Of a stretch of DNA of 64,000 nucleotides, positions 11,287 to 22,634 are shown piece by piece; position 1 is the stretch's first letter; each line of letters opens with the position of its first letter. The translations under genes were made by a program, and so were the position numbers. The DNA is from Paulinella micropora (taxonomy: Eukaryota > Cercozoa > Imbricatea > Euglyphida): positions 11,566 to 75,565 of the forward strand of contig BJOX01000216.1 of assembly GCA_009731375.1 (NCBI GenBank), in the 5' to 3' direction. Under the pieces are notes generated by a model that saw only the letters and a list, made by a program, of their open reading frames with translations, did no database searches and was not told where the DNA came from.

Positions 11287-11879
11287 GTGTAACAGTTGAC
11301 ATAAGCCGGTTGTTAACTTGGTTTCGCGCTGAGGTACTTTGTACAAAGTTTTTCAGAAGGATAACGAAATTTAATCAATGGTTGAATTCGATATTAATTT
11401 CTATACCACAAGTTTACTAGACTCAATAAATACCATAAATATTACGCTGAGTCGTGTGACCACAATTTATTGTGATGGTACCGTATGGCTCAATGTGAGT
11501 AAACCGGTAACGGGTATTGAATAATGGTAATATTATTGTGTTGATTAATAAATATGATAGGTAAATATGTAAATAGGTAATAGATATGATCAGGTCGATG
11601 TAAATGTTATGACGTGGAAATGACCATATAAGTGATAAAATAATATAACAAATATGATTGCTTACTCTCCCCCTCGGCATAACATATGCACTCATCATAT
11701 ATACATATATATGATATCTTGTATGGATAGAGTCATATGAAGTTTAAGTCACGGGTATAGTACATGTTAATCTGAGTTAACACAAAAAATGAAAAATAAT
11801 TGAGCGAATGCTCACATCATAGGATGCAGGTCCTTACCGCGGTGTAGTAAGTCTGTTGCTAAATCATCCTAACGTGGCG
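11287..11879 (-). repeat. 3' untranslated region and probable 3' LTR of the minus-strand copia
   Basis: On the minus strand a polypurine tract (GAGGGGGAGAG, about 11667-11677) follows the RNase H gene by about 200 bp. Polypurine tracts of this type directly precede 3' LTRs, so the AT-rich sequence below about 11666 is probably LTR. I found no matching 5' LTR copy near 18.3-18.56 kb, so the boundary is unproven. Confidence 0.45.
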
Positions 11880-13499
11880 TCAAGTGACTACAGTTGTATC
11901 AAGCCGCATGAAGCATGGGATCGCGTCTTTGAGTAAAACGGTAAATTGTGCGATCAGCTCCAATGCTCGCGGAGTAGGTAGCGACTTGGTTAATATATCA
12001 GCTATATTGTCCTTTGTCGGTACATGCCTAACGTTGACTTCCCCAGCCCGTACGCGCTCCACCACGTAGTGATGTTTGAGTGCCAAATGACGTGTTCGAT
12101 CTGTCCCCATGCCATTGGTTGCGTTTAACACAGCCCCCCAGTTGTCGTTGTTGATCGTAATCGGTATTGGGAGCGGAATGTCAATGTCCTGGCACATATG
12201 CAAAATTGCTATAGCCGTGCGGCATGTCGCTGAGTTGGCAATTTTCTCTGCGTCTTGTGTTGACAGCGCGACTGTTTGTTGACGTCTTGAACTCCATGCG
12301 ATTGGCGCAGTCGTCAAATGCAGCTGTCCCGTTCTTGAACGGCGGATATACTCGCAGCCTCCTAAGTTGCTGTCCGAAAAGGCAATGAAATGGATAAAAT
12401 ATCCCTCTCGGTGTACGTATGAAGCGCAAGATGCGTCCGATTGCTGAATATGCAACGTCCGGCTTCTTTGCGGCCAGAACTGCAGCATGGTTGACGGCAT
12501 ATGCGATCGCTGGCTGTGTTTGGGTGGCGGGCCACAGGAGTGCGCCGAGTAGACGTGGGAGCGAAAACTTCCGCAGCATTGCGTCCTTGTTAGCTGGGGC
12601 TGGGTCGATGGTCGCTGATGGTGTCGCTGCCGGCTTGGCGTCTTGAAAGCAAAAGTCCCTGAGCATGCCTTTTACATACTCATGTTGGTGAATGACTATT
12701 CCTTCCTCTGTTCTAACAAATTGTAGTCCACAAAATGTTCTAACTAGGCCTACGTCCTTTACCCTGAATAGTCCACAAAATGTTCTAACTAGGCCTAAGT
12801 CCTTTACCCTGAATGACTTGGTTAGGATAGTGAACAGATGATTATGTTGTTCGCTATTCTTATGAAATGTAAGCAAGTCATCTGTTCGTAGCAAAAGGTA
12901 GACAGGTAGGGTAGGCGATCCTTTTGTAGTAGGCAAAAAGAAAACGCATGGGTCCAAAGTGGATTGTCTATATCCTATTTGCGTACGTTGGCTGACACGT
13001 GGTCGAACCATCTCCTGCCTGCTTGTGGTGTGCCATATAATGCCTTCTTGAGCAATAAGATCATAGAGGGATCATGTTTGTGTTCGTACCCCTTTGGAGT
13101 GAAAGCAAAGGCAAGGTCCTTCATATCTGCATGTGAATATGCTTGTGAGAAATCCAAATGTGAAATTAACAGGCAGATGAAAGCAGCATATGAGACTAGA
13201 AGCAATAGGAACATAGGCTGGGCGGTGGGGGATGAACGTTCGTATGGACTGTAATGAATGTATTCTAACATTCTATTTCCTAAAGCTACCAGGCGTGATT
13301 TGTATTTTTCCTCCCCTGTGGATTCGTCTATCTTTATTGCGTCTACAAATGTAGTGTGGACAGGGGGGATTTTGACTGCTAATGCCTTTGCTCTGGGTAC
13401 CCATTCCAAAGCGTTGCAGTCGAACAAGCCCTGTAGTTCAGCAAGCTGAGCAGCGTACACCTGAGGATGTGACTTAAGAGCTTTGCGTGGTATGTGCAA
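11880..13499 (-). pseudogene. copia reverse transcriptase and RNase H
   Basis: RT start at about 13499 with LEWVPRAKALAVKIPPVHTT, then KYKSRLVALGNRM, the palm motif DLDFSQAYSHADMKD and ALYGTPQAGRRWFDHV. In the next frame the catalytic loop is YLLLRTDDLL. RNase H follows with AFSDSNLGG, STQDAEK, NNDNWGAV and HVPTKDNIADILTK, supplying the expected acidic residues. At least two frame changes break the gene. A 45-bp in-frame tandem duplication lies at 12725-12814. The role was cDNA synthesis and RNA removal in the element's particle. Confidence 0.85.
12725..12814. repeat. 45-bp tandem duplication inside copia RT
   Basis: Two direct copies of a 45-bp unit starting AGTCCACAAAATG encode a repeated VKDLGLVRTFCGL-type segment, the conserved stretch just after the YxDD region of copia RT. 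The frame is kept. The copies differ by a few bases. Confidence 0.85.
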
Positions 13500-14045
13500 T
13501 ATTCGTGTGAATAAGCAATAGTTGTCCTGCTAATCGCCTCCCCATCCTCCCCTCAAACATATCATCGAATGCTACATGTGCTGTGTGTGTTGGATGATGG
13601 GATGGGGTCGTCTTGCGAAGTCGTGGTTGGTGCACTATGTTTTCTGAACTAATTTTCGCACCATCCCGCTCTTTTGGAATTTCCTTTACAGTGGTGATCA
13701 TGTTTGTGGTTGATGTTATTTGTTTGCCTGTGAGTTGTTATTGTTTGAAGTGCCAGGGTGATGTGCGGCATTGGTTTGGTTGCCTGTGCTGTGGGTGTTT
13801 GTTGTCTGAAAAGACGGTGGGAAAATGGTATTAGTGGTACTGGGTGGTGGTAAAAGGGTGCCATATGTGTGGCTAGGTTGTGCATATGATGCTTGTTCTG
13901 CCTTTGTGTTGTTGTTGCTTAAGCTATCATTGTCGTTTTCGTTGTGTGTGGAACCTTGAGTGTCGGATGGTGGCAGTTGGTTTTGGGTTGGTCAGCCAGT
14001 GCGGATGATCAGGTCAGAAAATTAGGGTACCTGAACTTCATTTTT
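13500..14045 (-). other. linker between copia integrase and RT, decayed
   Basis: Positions between integrase and RT of the minus-strand element. Short minus-strand frames (for example 13474-13701, with RKTTPSHHPTHTAHVAFDDM) suit the variable linker found there in copia polyproteins. The middle part is broken by stops. No other gene is supported. Confidence 0.4.
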
Positions 14046-15219
14046 TCACTGTATGGAGTGACGTGGGATTATTTCAGTCTGCTGTTCTTGCGACTGAATA
14101 AGCAGTGGCTGCCACGGTTTGATAGGTAATAGAGAGATGTAACCACGAGTGTTAGTGTCAAGTCGGACATTTCGTTTCTCTACTGTGGTTGTCTGTCTGG
14201 TGTCTCGTATGAGTATTCTATACACACGACGAAATATGTTGTAACCTATCAGTGTGCCTGGAACTGCGACAGGCTTCGCTTTTGTCGTTTCCATTGTGAC
14301 CCAGGCAAGGCAGCCAAATGGTTGGATAAAAGTCTGTACCGGTTTTCTTCCCATCAGCAGTTCCCAGGGTGTTTTCCCACTATTTCTGCCTCTGGCGATG
14401 GGTGTGATCATCCTTATCGCTAGTGTTGCTCTATGTGTATCTTCCCATAACGTATCAGGTAGGCCTGCGTCTAGTTGAACTGCTAGGGCTCGTGTGTCGT
14501 CAGTCCTATTCATTCGTTCTGCGAAAGGGTTCATGTTCGGTTCGTTTCTTGTAGTGGTTTTGAGAATTATGCCGTGACGGTCAGCATAAGTCCTCAAAAC
14601 ATTTTATAGAAACTCCCCATCTGATCGTAGTTGTTTGAGCTTGTTGCCTGACTGTCTCTCAAAGAATGCAAATATTTTTTCTAAGTGTGGCATGTATGTG
14701 TTAGCTTCACGTGTGGGTGTAGAGCTCGCACGCGAATTTAGAGATAGAGCATGATACTCCCCCTCGAAAATAATTTCCGTATCTTGATCGAACGGGAAAT
14801 GGCCCAGCAAAGTCTACGTTGAGTGCCTTGCCTACCTTAAACTCTAGGTCTAAGTTATCGCCCTTGTACATGGGGGGTTTGTTCGGTTTCCCCTTGTTGC
14901 AACCATGACATGCCCTAACCAAACGTATCCAGTCCTTGCCTGCTATGCGTCTTCCTATGCTGTTGGCAAATGTTTGCATTATCTGTGGGTTAGCGTGTAG
15001 CAGGCTTCTGTGTGGGACCATAGGATCGAATGGTGCACGTGATGGTTGTGGGTTGACTGACCATAGGGCTAGGTCTGGGAGTGCTTCAGTGGTTGATAGT
15101 GCTGGTTGTGTTCGACTTGTTTGCCTATAGGGGAAATATCGTGTGTTGTGGTCCGATGGTTGTCTGCCAGGCTTGTCAAGCTCATAAAGTAAGTGTGAGT
15201 TTAGCCTGCCCCTTGCCAA
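14046..15219 (-). pseudogene. copia integrase
   Basis: Zinc-binding region with ACHGCNKGKPNKPPMY near 14900, first catalytic Asp in LNVDFAGPFPV, second in LRSDGEF, third acidic residue Glu in NPFAERMNRT. The C-terminal part has QPFGCLAWVTME and GTLIGYN, typical of copia integrases. The gene is split into three frames around 14600-14810 and 14707-15219. It would have inserted the cDNA into host DNA. Confidence 0.85.
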
Positions 15220-15586
15220 TATTTTGTCTTTGTGTATTGGGATAGGCTTGTCACATATAAATACTTGGCCATTTTGATGTATGATTGATTTGTGATGGTC
15301 GAGGCGTGGTGCGGGGATGAGATTGAATGGAAGTGACGATGAAACTAGTGAGTTTGGGAATGACTGTTTAACCGTTTCCGTTAAGCCACGTTGGAGTGGC
15401 AGTTGCTCTTGTCCGCACCTCTAGTTGCTTACCAGATATGTTGTTGAGTAATGCAGGTTTGTCCTGTCTGATGCTGTGTGGGTCTAGTGGTGCCTTCTCG
15501 TGGAAGAGGCATCTATTGCACGCACTATCAACAAAATCCGGTGTGGAATGTGGATGTAGAAAGGCCATATGGTGTGGTGTCCTCAA
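15200..15586 (-). pseudogene. copia protease C-terminal part and pre-integrase region
   Basis: FVDSACNRCLF resembles the D-S-G/A active-site loop of retroelement aspartic proteases. Downstream, before the integrase, the frame gives HHKSIIHQNGQVFICDKP, similar to the region preceding integrase in another element here (HHRAVVHQNGQMFILKKP near 52.9 kb). A stop near 15368 interrupts the reading. Confidence 0.6.
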
Positions 15587-15643
15587 GTGAGTAAGTAGAC
15601 ATGCCTGGGGGTGGATACGGGTGGGGTTGGTATGGTATGTCTA

Positions 15644-16348
15644 CTAACATATATGCTTGTTCGAAGTTGTCGGTGGGTAGTTGTGTTGTTGGTAGAAATG
15701 TTCGAACTTTATCTCACCTCTTTCGATGTCCATTGTCTCCTGTAACCATCGGTTGTAGTCGTCGTCGCTTTTGAAGTCCAGATAGTTGAGCTCTGGGTGT
15801 TGCTCAACGAACGCTCGCCACTGATGTATGTTCTTGAAGTCCAGGGCCGGGGGATAGAAGTAGCTGTCGTAGGTTGGGTCGTCCCTTTCAGCGTCGTCTA
15901 TGTCGTTGCAGTCCTGTTCGTCCGCGATTGTTTCATTGTCCGCTGTTTCTTCCTTAGGATCCACCTTGGCTTCGAATGCGTCGAAGGCGTCGGCCATAAG
16001 TGCAAATTCCCTGGTATGTGAGTAGTTATGATTCTGCTCTTCATAAAACTCACGGAATCGTCTTGCTGTAGGCCAGGTGGTCCACTGCGGTGGGTCGCGG
16101 ACGAACAAACGGTCGTAGTCCTCCTGGTCTTGTTTTGTCCCTTCGTCTTGTCGTCCCGTTGTTGACTCACGAACATGTTGTATGCGTAACACATGTTTCA
16201 GGTATCCCTCGATCTTCCTGCATTCGTTGTCGATGGCGGTGGGAGGGGGCGTAGTAGTGCTTCCGGAGTCCGCTGATTCAGTATCGTAGGTGACTAGTGC
16301 GTGTGATTGTGCACGTGTATTAGTGCCGGGGTCCACATTTCTCCCCAA
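15644..16348 (-). CDS. element-specific acidic protein segment, 234 codons
   Basis: Lies between the MYND segment and the protease of the minus-strand copia. Acidic and tyrosine-rich (ERDDPTYDSYFYPPALDFKN, WLQETMDIERGEIKFEHFY), no domain I recognise. By position it is part of the Gag-Pol polyprotein, perhaps a spacer captured together with MYND. Confidence 0.5.
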   Translation of the reverse strand: MGRNVDPGTNTRAQSHALVTYDTESADSGSTTTPPPTAIDNECRKIEGYLKHVLRIQHVRESTTGRQDEGTKQDQEDYDRLFVRDPPQWTTWPTARRFREFYEEQNHNYSHTREFALMADAFDAFEAKVDPKEETADNETIADEQDCNDIDDAERDDPTYDSYFYPPALDFKNIHQWRAFVEQHPELNYLDFKSDDDYNRWLQETMDIERGEIKFEHFYQQHNYPPTTSNKHIC

Positions 16349-16397
16349 GACAAATTCATCTTTCGTGTTGAGGGCATATTAGCCATTGTGGCCGGGT

Positions 16398-17033
16398 CTA
16401 CGAAGAGCGGCGCGTAAGGGCCCCCTTCACGGTAGCGTAATAATTGTTGAAACGCCAGGTCGGCCAGTTGGGTTGATTAGTGGGTATGCCTAGTAGGTCG
16501 TAACGGCCTCCCCGGCTCCGAAGTTCTTCAGCCAAGGGGTGTTGTCTTGCCATCGTGCAAAACTCCTTGTGTGCTGGTCGATCTGTCATCTGATGCTCCT
16601 TGTTGCAATAGTAGACCAAGTTGCAGCCACCGCATCGTCGTAGCTTGCCCTCCTGGTTGCCACAGTAGGCGCAGTCTTGTCTGATTGTTCCTCTTTTCGT
16701 CTCGCGTATTGTTGCCTGCCACGCAGGGCCTGCCGTCTGCTGTCCATATAACTGGGCTTCCTTCCTGTCTTCTTCGTCGTCCACCAAGGGGCAAGGGTCC
16801 CAGGCGCAACAACCAACAATGTCGATGTGCGGGCACCACGGCTGGCTAGTCGAGGCAATATGGAGTGGCGGGACCTGTTGCACAGTCGCAGCAATCACAT
16901 GCCAAGTCGTCCCGTTCGTCGCCATGGAGTCGGCCGGCTCTTCGACCAACGGTGCAGGAGCTGGAGCTGGATCGAGGGAAGGTTTCGAAGTCGCCTTCAA
17001 CGTCGACCACCTCCTCCACCCAAGCACGACCAA
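16398..17033 (-). CDS. MYND-type zinc finger segment of copia polyprotein
   Basis: The frame contains CAYCGNQEGKLRRCGGC followed by VYYCNKEHQMTD and AHKEFC. This is the C-x2-C, C-x2-C, C-x3-C/H, H-x3-C pattern of MYND fingers, protein-protein interaction modules. It overlaps the end of gag by about 36 nt in another frame, as expected if it were reached by frameshifting or if an indel separates them. A second copia element on the opposite strand (52970-53632) has a MYND finger in the equivalent place. What it binds is unknown. Confidence 0.8.
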   Translation of the reverse strand: MVVLGWRRWSTLKATSKPSLDPAPAPAPLVEEPADSMATNGTTWHVIAATVQQVPPLHIASTSQPWCPHIDIVGCCAWDPCPLVDDEEDRKEAQLYGQQTAGPAWQATIRETKRGTIRQDCAYCGNQEGKLRRCGGCNLVYYCNKEHQMTDRPAHKEFCTMARQHPLAEELRSRGGRYDLLGIPTNQPNWPTWRFNNYYATVKGALTRRSS

Positions 17034-18291
17034 GCGTCATCGAGCGGGTGTGTAGTCCCGTCCTCAGCAGCAGCAACATTTGCTTGACCATTGCTACGGT
17101 TATTGTTGCGATTATTGCCCCGGTTATTTTTGTTTTTGCCATTACGGGCATTACGAGAATTGTTTGTACCATTTCCATTCTTATTCTTCCGGCCAGGACC
17201 TTTTACCTTGCACTCAGCTCCAAGGTGGCGGGGCTTGTTGGCGCACTCGAGCCGTTTGCACTTAACGCGGCACTTCGAAACTTGATGACGGTTGCCGCAG
17301 TTCCAGCTCGATCCGCCAAACAGTTGCCCCCCCTGACCTCCATCACCGTAGAACAAAGCAGGCTCGTCGGCGACTTTTGGACCCCCAGTGGATCGCTTCG
17401 TCTCAATCATCATCGCCACGGCCTGCATCTGTTCTCGTGCCATCGCAGCCAAAGCCAAGAACGTCGGCTTGTTCAAGTCGTCGTAGCTAAAGTAGCACTT
17501 CAATCCGAAATCGGAGAAGGGCAAATGCTTTGCACCTTCGAGCTTCTGTATCAAGTTGATACATTTGTACTCGTCAGAGAAGGTTTGCTTTCTTTCCTCG
17601 AGTAGCTTGTATCGGTATACGTAGACGTCCAGCCACACCTCTGGCTTATCATTCGTTGTAAGCCGATCGTTGTTCAGCTGATGGATGAGTGCAGCCGCAG
17701 ATATAGCCCCAAGATGAGCGTATCGTTGGCAAAGGGCTGCCCACATCACATCCGGTTCATTTCCAGCGCGTCGAATCGTAAGCAAAGCTTCCGAGTTGCG
17801 TTGCGCCCCTTCCGAGATGATGGCTCGGAACTTAGTTGCTAGTTGTACTCGCGTCTGTGCGGGCAGACAGTTGAGTAGTTCCTCATACGTAGGGTCAGCA
17901 CCAAGGGCAGCCACAGCCGCACGTTGAACATCATATGGGTCGTGGGTTGGAGCCGCACTAGCCGTAGTCGACGACTCGTAGACGTAGACGATGACGCAGA
18001 CGACAACGACGTCCTGCTCGCTGAAGCAGCAGGTGCAGCGATCGGTGGCGGCGGGATAATCTCCTTCAGCTCAGCTCGTGAGAGCGGTGAGCTTTCGTCA
18101 CGCGGTATGATGAGCAGTTTCGGATCAAGCCCCATCAAGAATTGCAAAGTCGACCAACGCCAGTTGTCGAAAGCCTGAGCATCCTTCGCAGCATTCGATG
18201 TCGGCGCAGGCAGCTGCGGTACCCTTAAGGAGACCTTCGCTCGCTCATAACCAACTATACCATTACCTCCGGGTATCATGACTAGCAACAC
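16997..18291 (-). pseudogene. copia gag
   Basis: Starts near 18291 (VSLRVPQLPAP, RWSTLQFLMGLDPKLLIIPR) and continues in a second frame from 17914 (GNEPDVMWAALCQRYAHLGA, VWLDVYVYRYKLLEERKQTF). It ends with a Cys-rich knuckle (CGNRHQVSKCRVKCKRLEC) and a basic Asn/Gly/Arg-rich tail. It is homologous to the plus-strand gag at 9.85 kb. One frameshift near 17850-17910 separates the two parts. Confidence 0.8.
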
Positions 18292-18561
18292 AACAATTCA
18301 GTTCTATTAATAACACGAAGCTCTGACCAGTAAAGGTCTTCCGATATTCAATAAAACTACTTTAAGGACAATGCAACAACTAACAGAACTAAGAGTAACT
18401 GATCTACGGTAAAGGTATGTTCTAGTTATTCTAGAAAAAAGATTGGGTTTATATTTGACTGGCAAACACAGTCCATTTAATAGAATAACCGGAAATGAAT
18501 AGTTAGTAATATATTCCTACCCTATTCCGTTCTACACACCGCTCTGGAATACTAAAAATAT
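18292..18561 (-). repeat. leader and probable 5' LTR of the minus-strand copia
   Basis: AT-rich DNA immediately upstream of gag. On the minus strand TACTGGTCAGAGCTTCG near 18320-18336 resembles a primer-binding site complementary to initiator tRNA-Met (TGG..CAGAGC). An LTR would end just before it. The other edge abuts an integrase fragment at about 18562. Confidence 0.4.
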
Positions 18562-18974
18562 ATTGCAACGTGTTTGTGGATAATGTTACGGGATTGCTAC
18601 GCAACTACTGGTGCAAGACATGGGATCAAAATGCAACCTTGGAGCAAGTGAAGCAACTACAGGCCTGGTCTGAGACGCAGACTGGAAATAAGATGAAGAA
18701 GTTTCGTACAGATAAAGAATGGATTGCAACAGGCATCAAAGAACATCTGAAAAAGACGGGAGTAGAGCGTCATCTGCCTGTGCGAGATGATCCAAACAAA
18801 GACGCATACGCTCAGGCGGGGATTAAGGTGGTTTTCGGCTTCGCAACTACATTTCCGGTTGCAAGATCAGTGCCGGTGTACTTCCTACCGCTGGCAGTTA
18901 ACTACGCTACGTTCCTACTGAACCTGCAGGGGAGGGCAGGGACAAGGGTATCGAGGCACGGCGCTCTATGGGAC
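18562..18974 (+). pseudogene. copia integrase core fragment, upstream half
   Basis: Encodes FVDNVTGLLRNYW, FRTDKEWI (second catalytic Asp), and DPNKDAYAQAGIKVVFG where a copia integrase normally has the catalytic Glu; here it is Gln. It ends at VSRHGALWD exactly where the LTR begins at 18975. The sequence that would follow in this protein family (HPFGC) is found at 58.04 kb directly after the other LTR of the same family, so the two pieces probably belong to one interrupted element. Confidence 0.8.
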
Positions 18975-19264
18975 TTTACAACAAGATAGCTGTTAGAATA
19001 ATTTCTGGCGGCAGTTACGCTTGTAATTACTTTCGTTAGGACTGATATAGATTACCAAGTTAGTCTGGTCTGGACAATAAGAATTAATGATTGGGTGTAA
19101 CAGTAAAATTACTCAAGTCAGCCAGCCATGCGCTTTACTAAACCAGTGCTCTGTTTGGCGGTAAAAGTTGTTACTCAATAAAACCTCACAATCTGATCAA
19201 CTGCGATCTACTGAAGTCTTCCGGCTCTAACCGGCCTCTGTCAACTTAGCAACCGGATATTATA
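18975..19264 (+). repeat. 5' LTR of the second MYND copia family
   Basis: 290 bp starting TTTACAACAAGATAGC and ending GGATATTATA, repeated almost exactly at 57752-58039. Shared sequence stops at the same bases on both sides, which defines the LTR. The gag ATG lies only 12 bp after its end. The ends are not the usual TG...CA. Confidence 0.88.
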
Positions 19265-19276
19265 CTATAGTGGGTT

Positions 19277-20429
19277 ATGAGTGCTTCTGCGACCAGAGAA
19301 AAGGACGCGGCGACTGTGGTTCTACAAGGAAAAGCGCCGGCGTTCATCGATGATATCAAGGGACGGAGCTGGGATGACTGGTACGCGCAGGTGCGGGTGG
19401 ACCTGAGTTCGGTGGAATGCTGGGAATATGTGGCGCCCCTACAGGACGTCCTACTCTGGCGATCGGAAGTGGAGGCGGAATTGAAGGCCGCGGCCCCAGA
19501 AGTGCCTGCGGATGCAGCCTACGGTGACCCAGAGGAGGAGGAGAAACCAGACCCGAGGGCTGGGAGACGGGGGAGAGCTGCGGGACCGGCGCCGGCACCG
19601 GTTGTAAACCTGACCATGGTCCAACGCCGCAAGATACTTGCGAGAAGGGCGCAGATTTTCATGTGGCTATACAATGCCCTTGAATATGGGTCGCCGGCTG
19701 AAAGGATTGTCCGTTACCTAGTGCGGGAGCCGACTCTGCGACCGGAGGACGACTCTGCGACCGGAGGAAATAATCAACGTGCTACGGCAGAGATACCAGG
19801 GCACGGAGATACATCAGATGCAGAAAAGGAATAATTTAGTAAGCAACTGGCAGTTCAACGTGAAAGACGACATAATGGCGCAACTCAGAGACTTCACTAC
19901 GCACTGTGAGTTCTTGGAGGATCATGGCGAACCGGTTGGAGTGGGTCTCCAGATGCAGTTCATTAAGCCTGCGTTGGCAAAGTGTTCGGAGAAACACCTT
20001 TGGAAACCGTTGTTGGACGCTCAGGTGACCGAGCCATCGCGGGACTGGGATGCCTTCGAAAATGCGTTCAAGAGGCGGGTCATCGCAAAAGAGGCGCAAC
20101 GAGCGGAAAGCAAGGACGAGGCGGCGATGTGGGCTGGGCAGCAGGATGGCAAGAGTGGTAAAGTGCGCCCGAAGCTGGAATGCTACAATTGTTCAAAAGA
20201 ACATAAGTACTTCAGATGCATGGAGAAATGTAGAATACCTGGCCACGATCATGTCGGCAAAAGTTGTCCGACGCTGAAAGACAGATAGCGCAAGAAATTT
20301 CCTAAAGGAGACAAGCCACAGAAGGAAACGGCGAAAGAAAAGGCGGGAAGGACCAGGGAGGCAAAGCTCCGGGTGCCGCAAAGTCGCCTCCCGCCGCAGC
20401 CGTGTCCTGTACGTGAAAGACGATGACTG
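19277..20429 (+). pseudogene. copia gag following the 5' LTR
   Basis: First frame to about 19834 starts MSASATREKDAATVV and contains WDDWYAQVRVDLSSVECWEY. A second frame (from about 19779) carries NWQFNVKDDIMAQLRDFTTH and a zinc knuckle CYNCSKEHKYFRCMEKC. A stop at 20286 and loss of frame end it. At 20423-20429 the bases ATGACTG recur at 52966-52972, where the next domain (MYND) of this family resumes, so the gag seems cut off by a later insertion. Confidence 0.8.
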
Positions 20430-22634
20430 AATATATTCGTTGATTAATAAAACCGTAATCCAAACTGAGAGGAGTGCTCCGGACGTGAATCCGAAATACA
20501 CACGACTAAAAGCAAGTCTGATTAAACACAATTGACGGACTATTCCTTCTGAGGAATTCCGGCAGATTGAGTTCCGGATGTCAGTAAATGTCACTAAAAT
20601 AATCCCACGACTACTTCCTTGTTACTGGAACTGAACTTCACTGAGAATACAATCACTTTCCGTTTTACTCTAGAACTATGCCACGTCACTAGCAACGATT
20701 ATGGTTGGAAGCACAACTAATGACTGTGACTAATTATAATATGGACTGAATGACTGTAACTGTTCTACCTATACTACGTCCTAACTAACCATCCATCCGT
20801 ACTGATTAAAATGGTAATAGGCATACTGTATTGGTAAATAGTTAAGTGCCACCTGTGCCACTGAATAACGACTAATGTATCAAACGGTATTATCGTAATT
20901 ACAAATACGTTAGGAAGTGTGCGGCTGTGACGCTCCCCCTTAATTAGATAATATCGTAAGTGAACGGAATAAGTAAATTGTAAATACTATACTAATAGTT
21001 CTGTACAAATTTAGAAATAATCGCCCTCGGTATACTGTGCAGTCGGACTGCCAATTCATTACGCGGTAATAACCATGTTACACTTAAACTGCAGTCGTCG
21101 TAGGTACGTGTCATTGCAGGTCGATAGGTCCATCGCAGTTGCAAAATCGTACGTATTGGTTAATTAATTGGCAAAGACCGTGTCAATTTGTTACCCGTAA
21201 TGTAACAATCAATGGGCCATGTCCATTTGTTACTCGTAATGTAACAATTAATGGGCCGTGTGTAATCGGAGCATAACGAGAGTAAAATTAAAATTTTGCG
21301 AAGTTCGTGGCGTCTGAAGAGTCTGGATCGTCGATCATAGCTGAACGTCGCGTTGCCCAAAGATATCGCTTCATCGCCGATGAGCCGATGAATAGCCTCG
21401 CCATGCCAGTCTGCGGTGCGATAACTTCATTGTCCGCTCGTCAGTCCATGCGGTCGTTGTGCGCTGAACGTGCGAAGTCGAGACGACGCAGATGACGTTG
21501 AGTCGCGTCGGGTGTGAGCTTCGATCGCGTAGGTCTGATGCCGGGCTGTTCGGACTCCTTCGTTAGAACCGGGCGCGTCGATTTCTGAATTTGTATCATA
21601 TATGTTCTATCTCATTTGTAACCTTATATGAAACGTGACTTAGAAAAATCTGAGTCGTCAGTACGACTATGATGTCTCGAAGCGAGATTGATAGAAGGTA
21701 ACATAATAGAAACAACATAAATGAAAAATAGTTCCATTATATCGAATATCGCATTTGAATATAAAACATATTGCAATTTTATATATCAAATGTATTACTA
21801 ACTTCATATGAGACGTCATTTTCGATGATAAAAATAAATGCGTCTATCACATATTCACGCTTTGCAACGTTAATCATGCAACTTCATAAATACACAAAAT
21901 TACTACATTAAAATCAAGATCTGTATGCATCTATCCGACTTGTGACGAAATTGATCAAGCATTTCAATGTTGGTAACGAATAAGAAGTGCTTATTGATAT
22001 GTAAATAAAATGATCACATATTCACGCTTTGCAACGTTAATCATGCAACTTCATAAATACACAAAATTACTACATTAAAATTAAGATCTGTATGCATCTA
22101 TCCGACTTATGACGAAATAGATCAAGCATTTCAATGTTGGTAACGAATAAGAAGTGCTTATGTAAATAAAATGATGCGAAATCGACAGATCGGAAGTAAT
22201 GCCAACAATTCTACCTTTGTGAAATGTATCTATCCTATACTTCCCTGATTCCGATCGATGTTCGATTCGCGCGTCTGAAAGAGCTACCTGATTTAAAAAA
22301 AATGAACAGTAAGTCAACAATAACATGCCATAACTATTGACTATGCTGTTTTCTCTCATAGGTTGCTCCCCCTGAGCCTATTCTATCCTGCGGCTAAGTC
22401 CTGTGACTTTAGCTCGCTTTCCATGCTCTATTCTGCCTAAGCTCCTATCTCAGCCAACGAACTCGTTGCATACTATATTAGCTCGTGCGCTTTCTTAGAG
22501 TCGGCTCGGGCCTTCTCACACCTGAGTACGATACATGCGTATGCGAAAATTTGCGTAAATTGCAGCTACGAAAATTAACGTATTAGTTGATCATGAAAAA
22601 TTCGAAATTAACAATATTACCGTTGTTTATTCCA
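20430..22634 (-). repeat. minus-strand copia 3' LTR region, two polypurine tracts
   Basis: No coding sequence. Two minus-strand polypurine tracts (AAGGGGGAGCG at about 20934 and CAGGGGGAGCA at about 22366) each mark the start of a putative 3' LTR running to lower coordinates, so at least two minus-strand elements end here. A 167-bp tandem repeat (21848-22181) lies between them. Matching LTR copies are not in the window. Confidence 0.45.
21848..22181. repeat. 167-bp tandem duplication
   Basis: Two direct, nearly identical 167-bp units beginning CACATATTCACGCTTTGC, differing by scattered substitutions and a 6-bp indel near the end of the unit. It lies in LTR-like sequence. Confidence 0.88.

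Noticed and set aside
14750-14770. Polypurine tract GAGGGGGAG within integrase as an LTR border
   Set aside because: It lies inside continuous integrase coding sequence and no LTR follows.
11287-18561. An LTR pair for the minus-strand copia
   Set aside because: The two flanking AT-rich regions show no shared sequence by eye, so I did not call matching LTRs.
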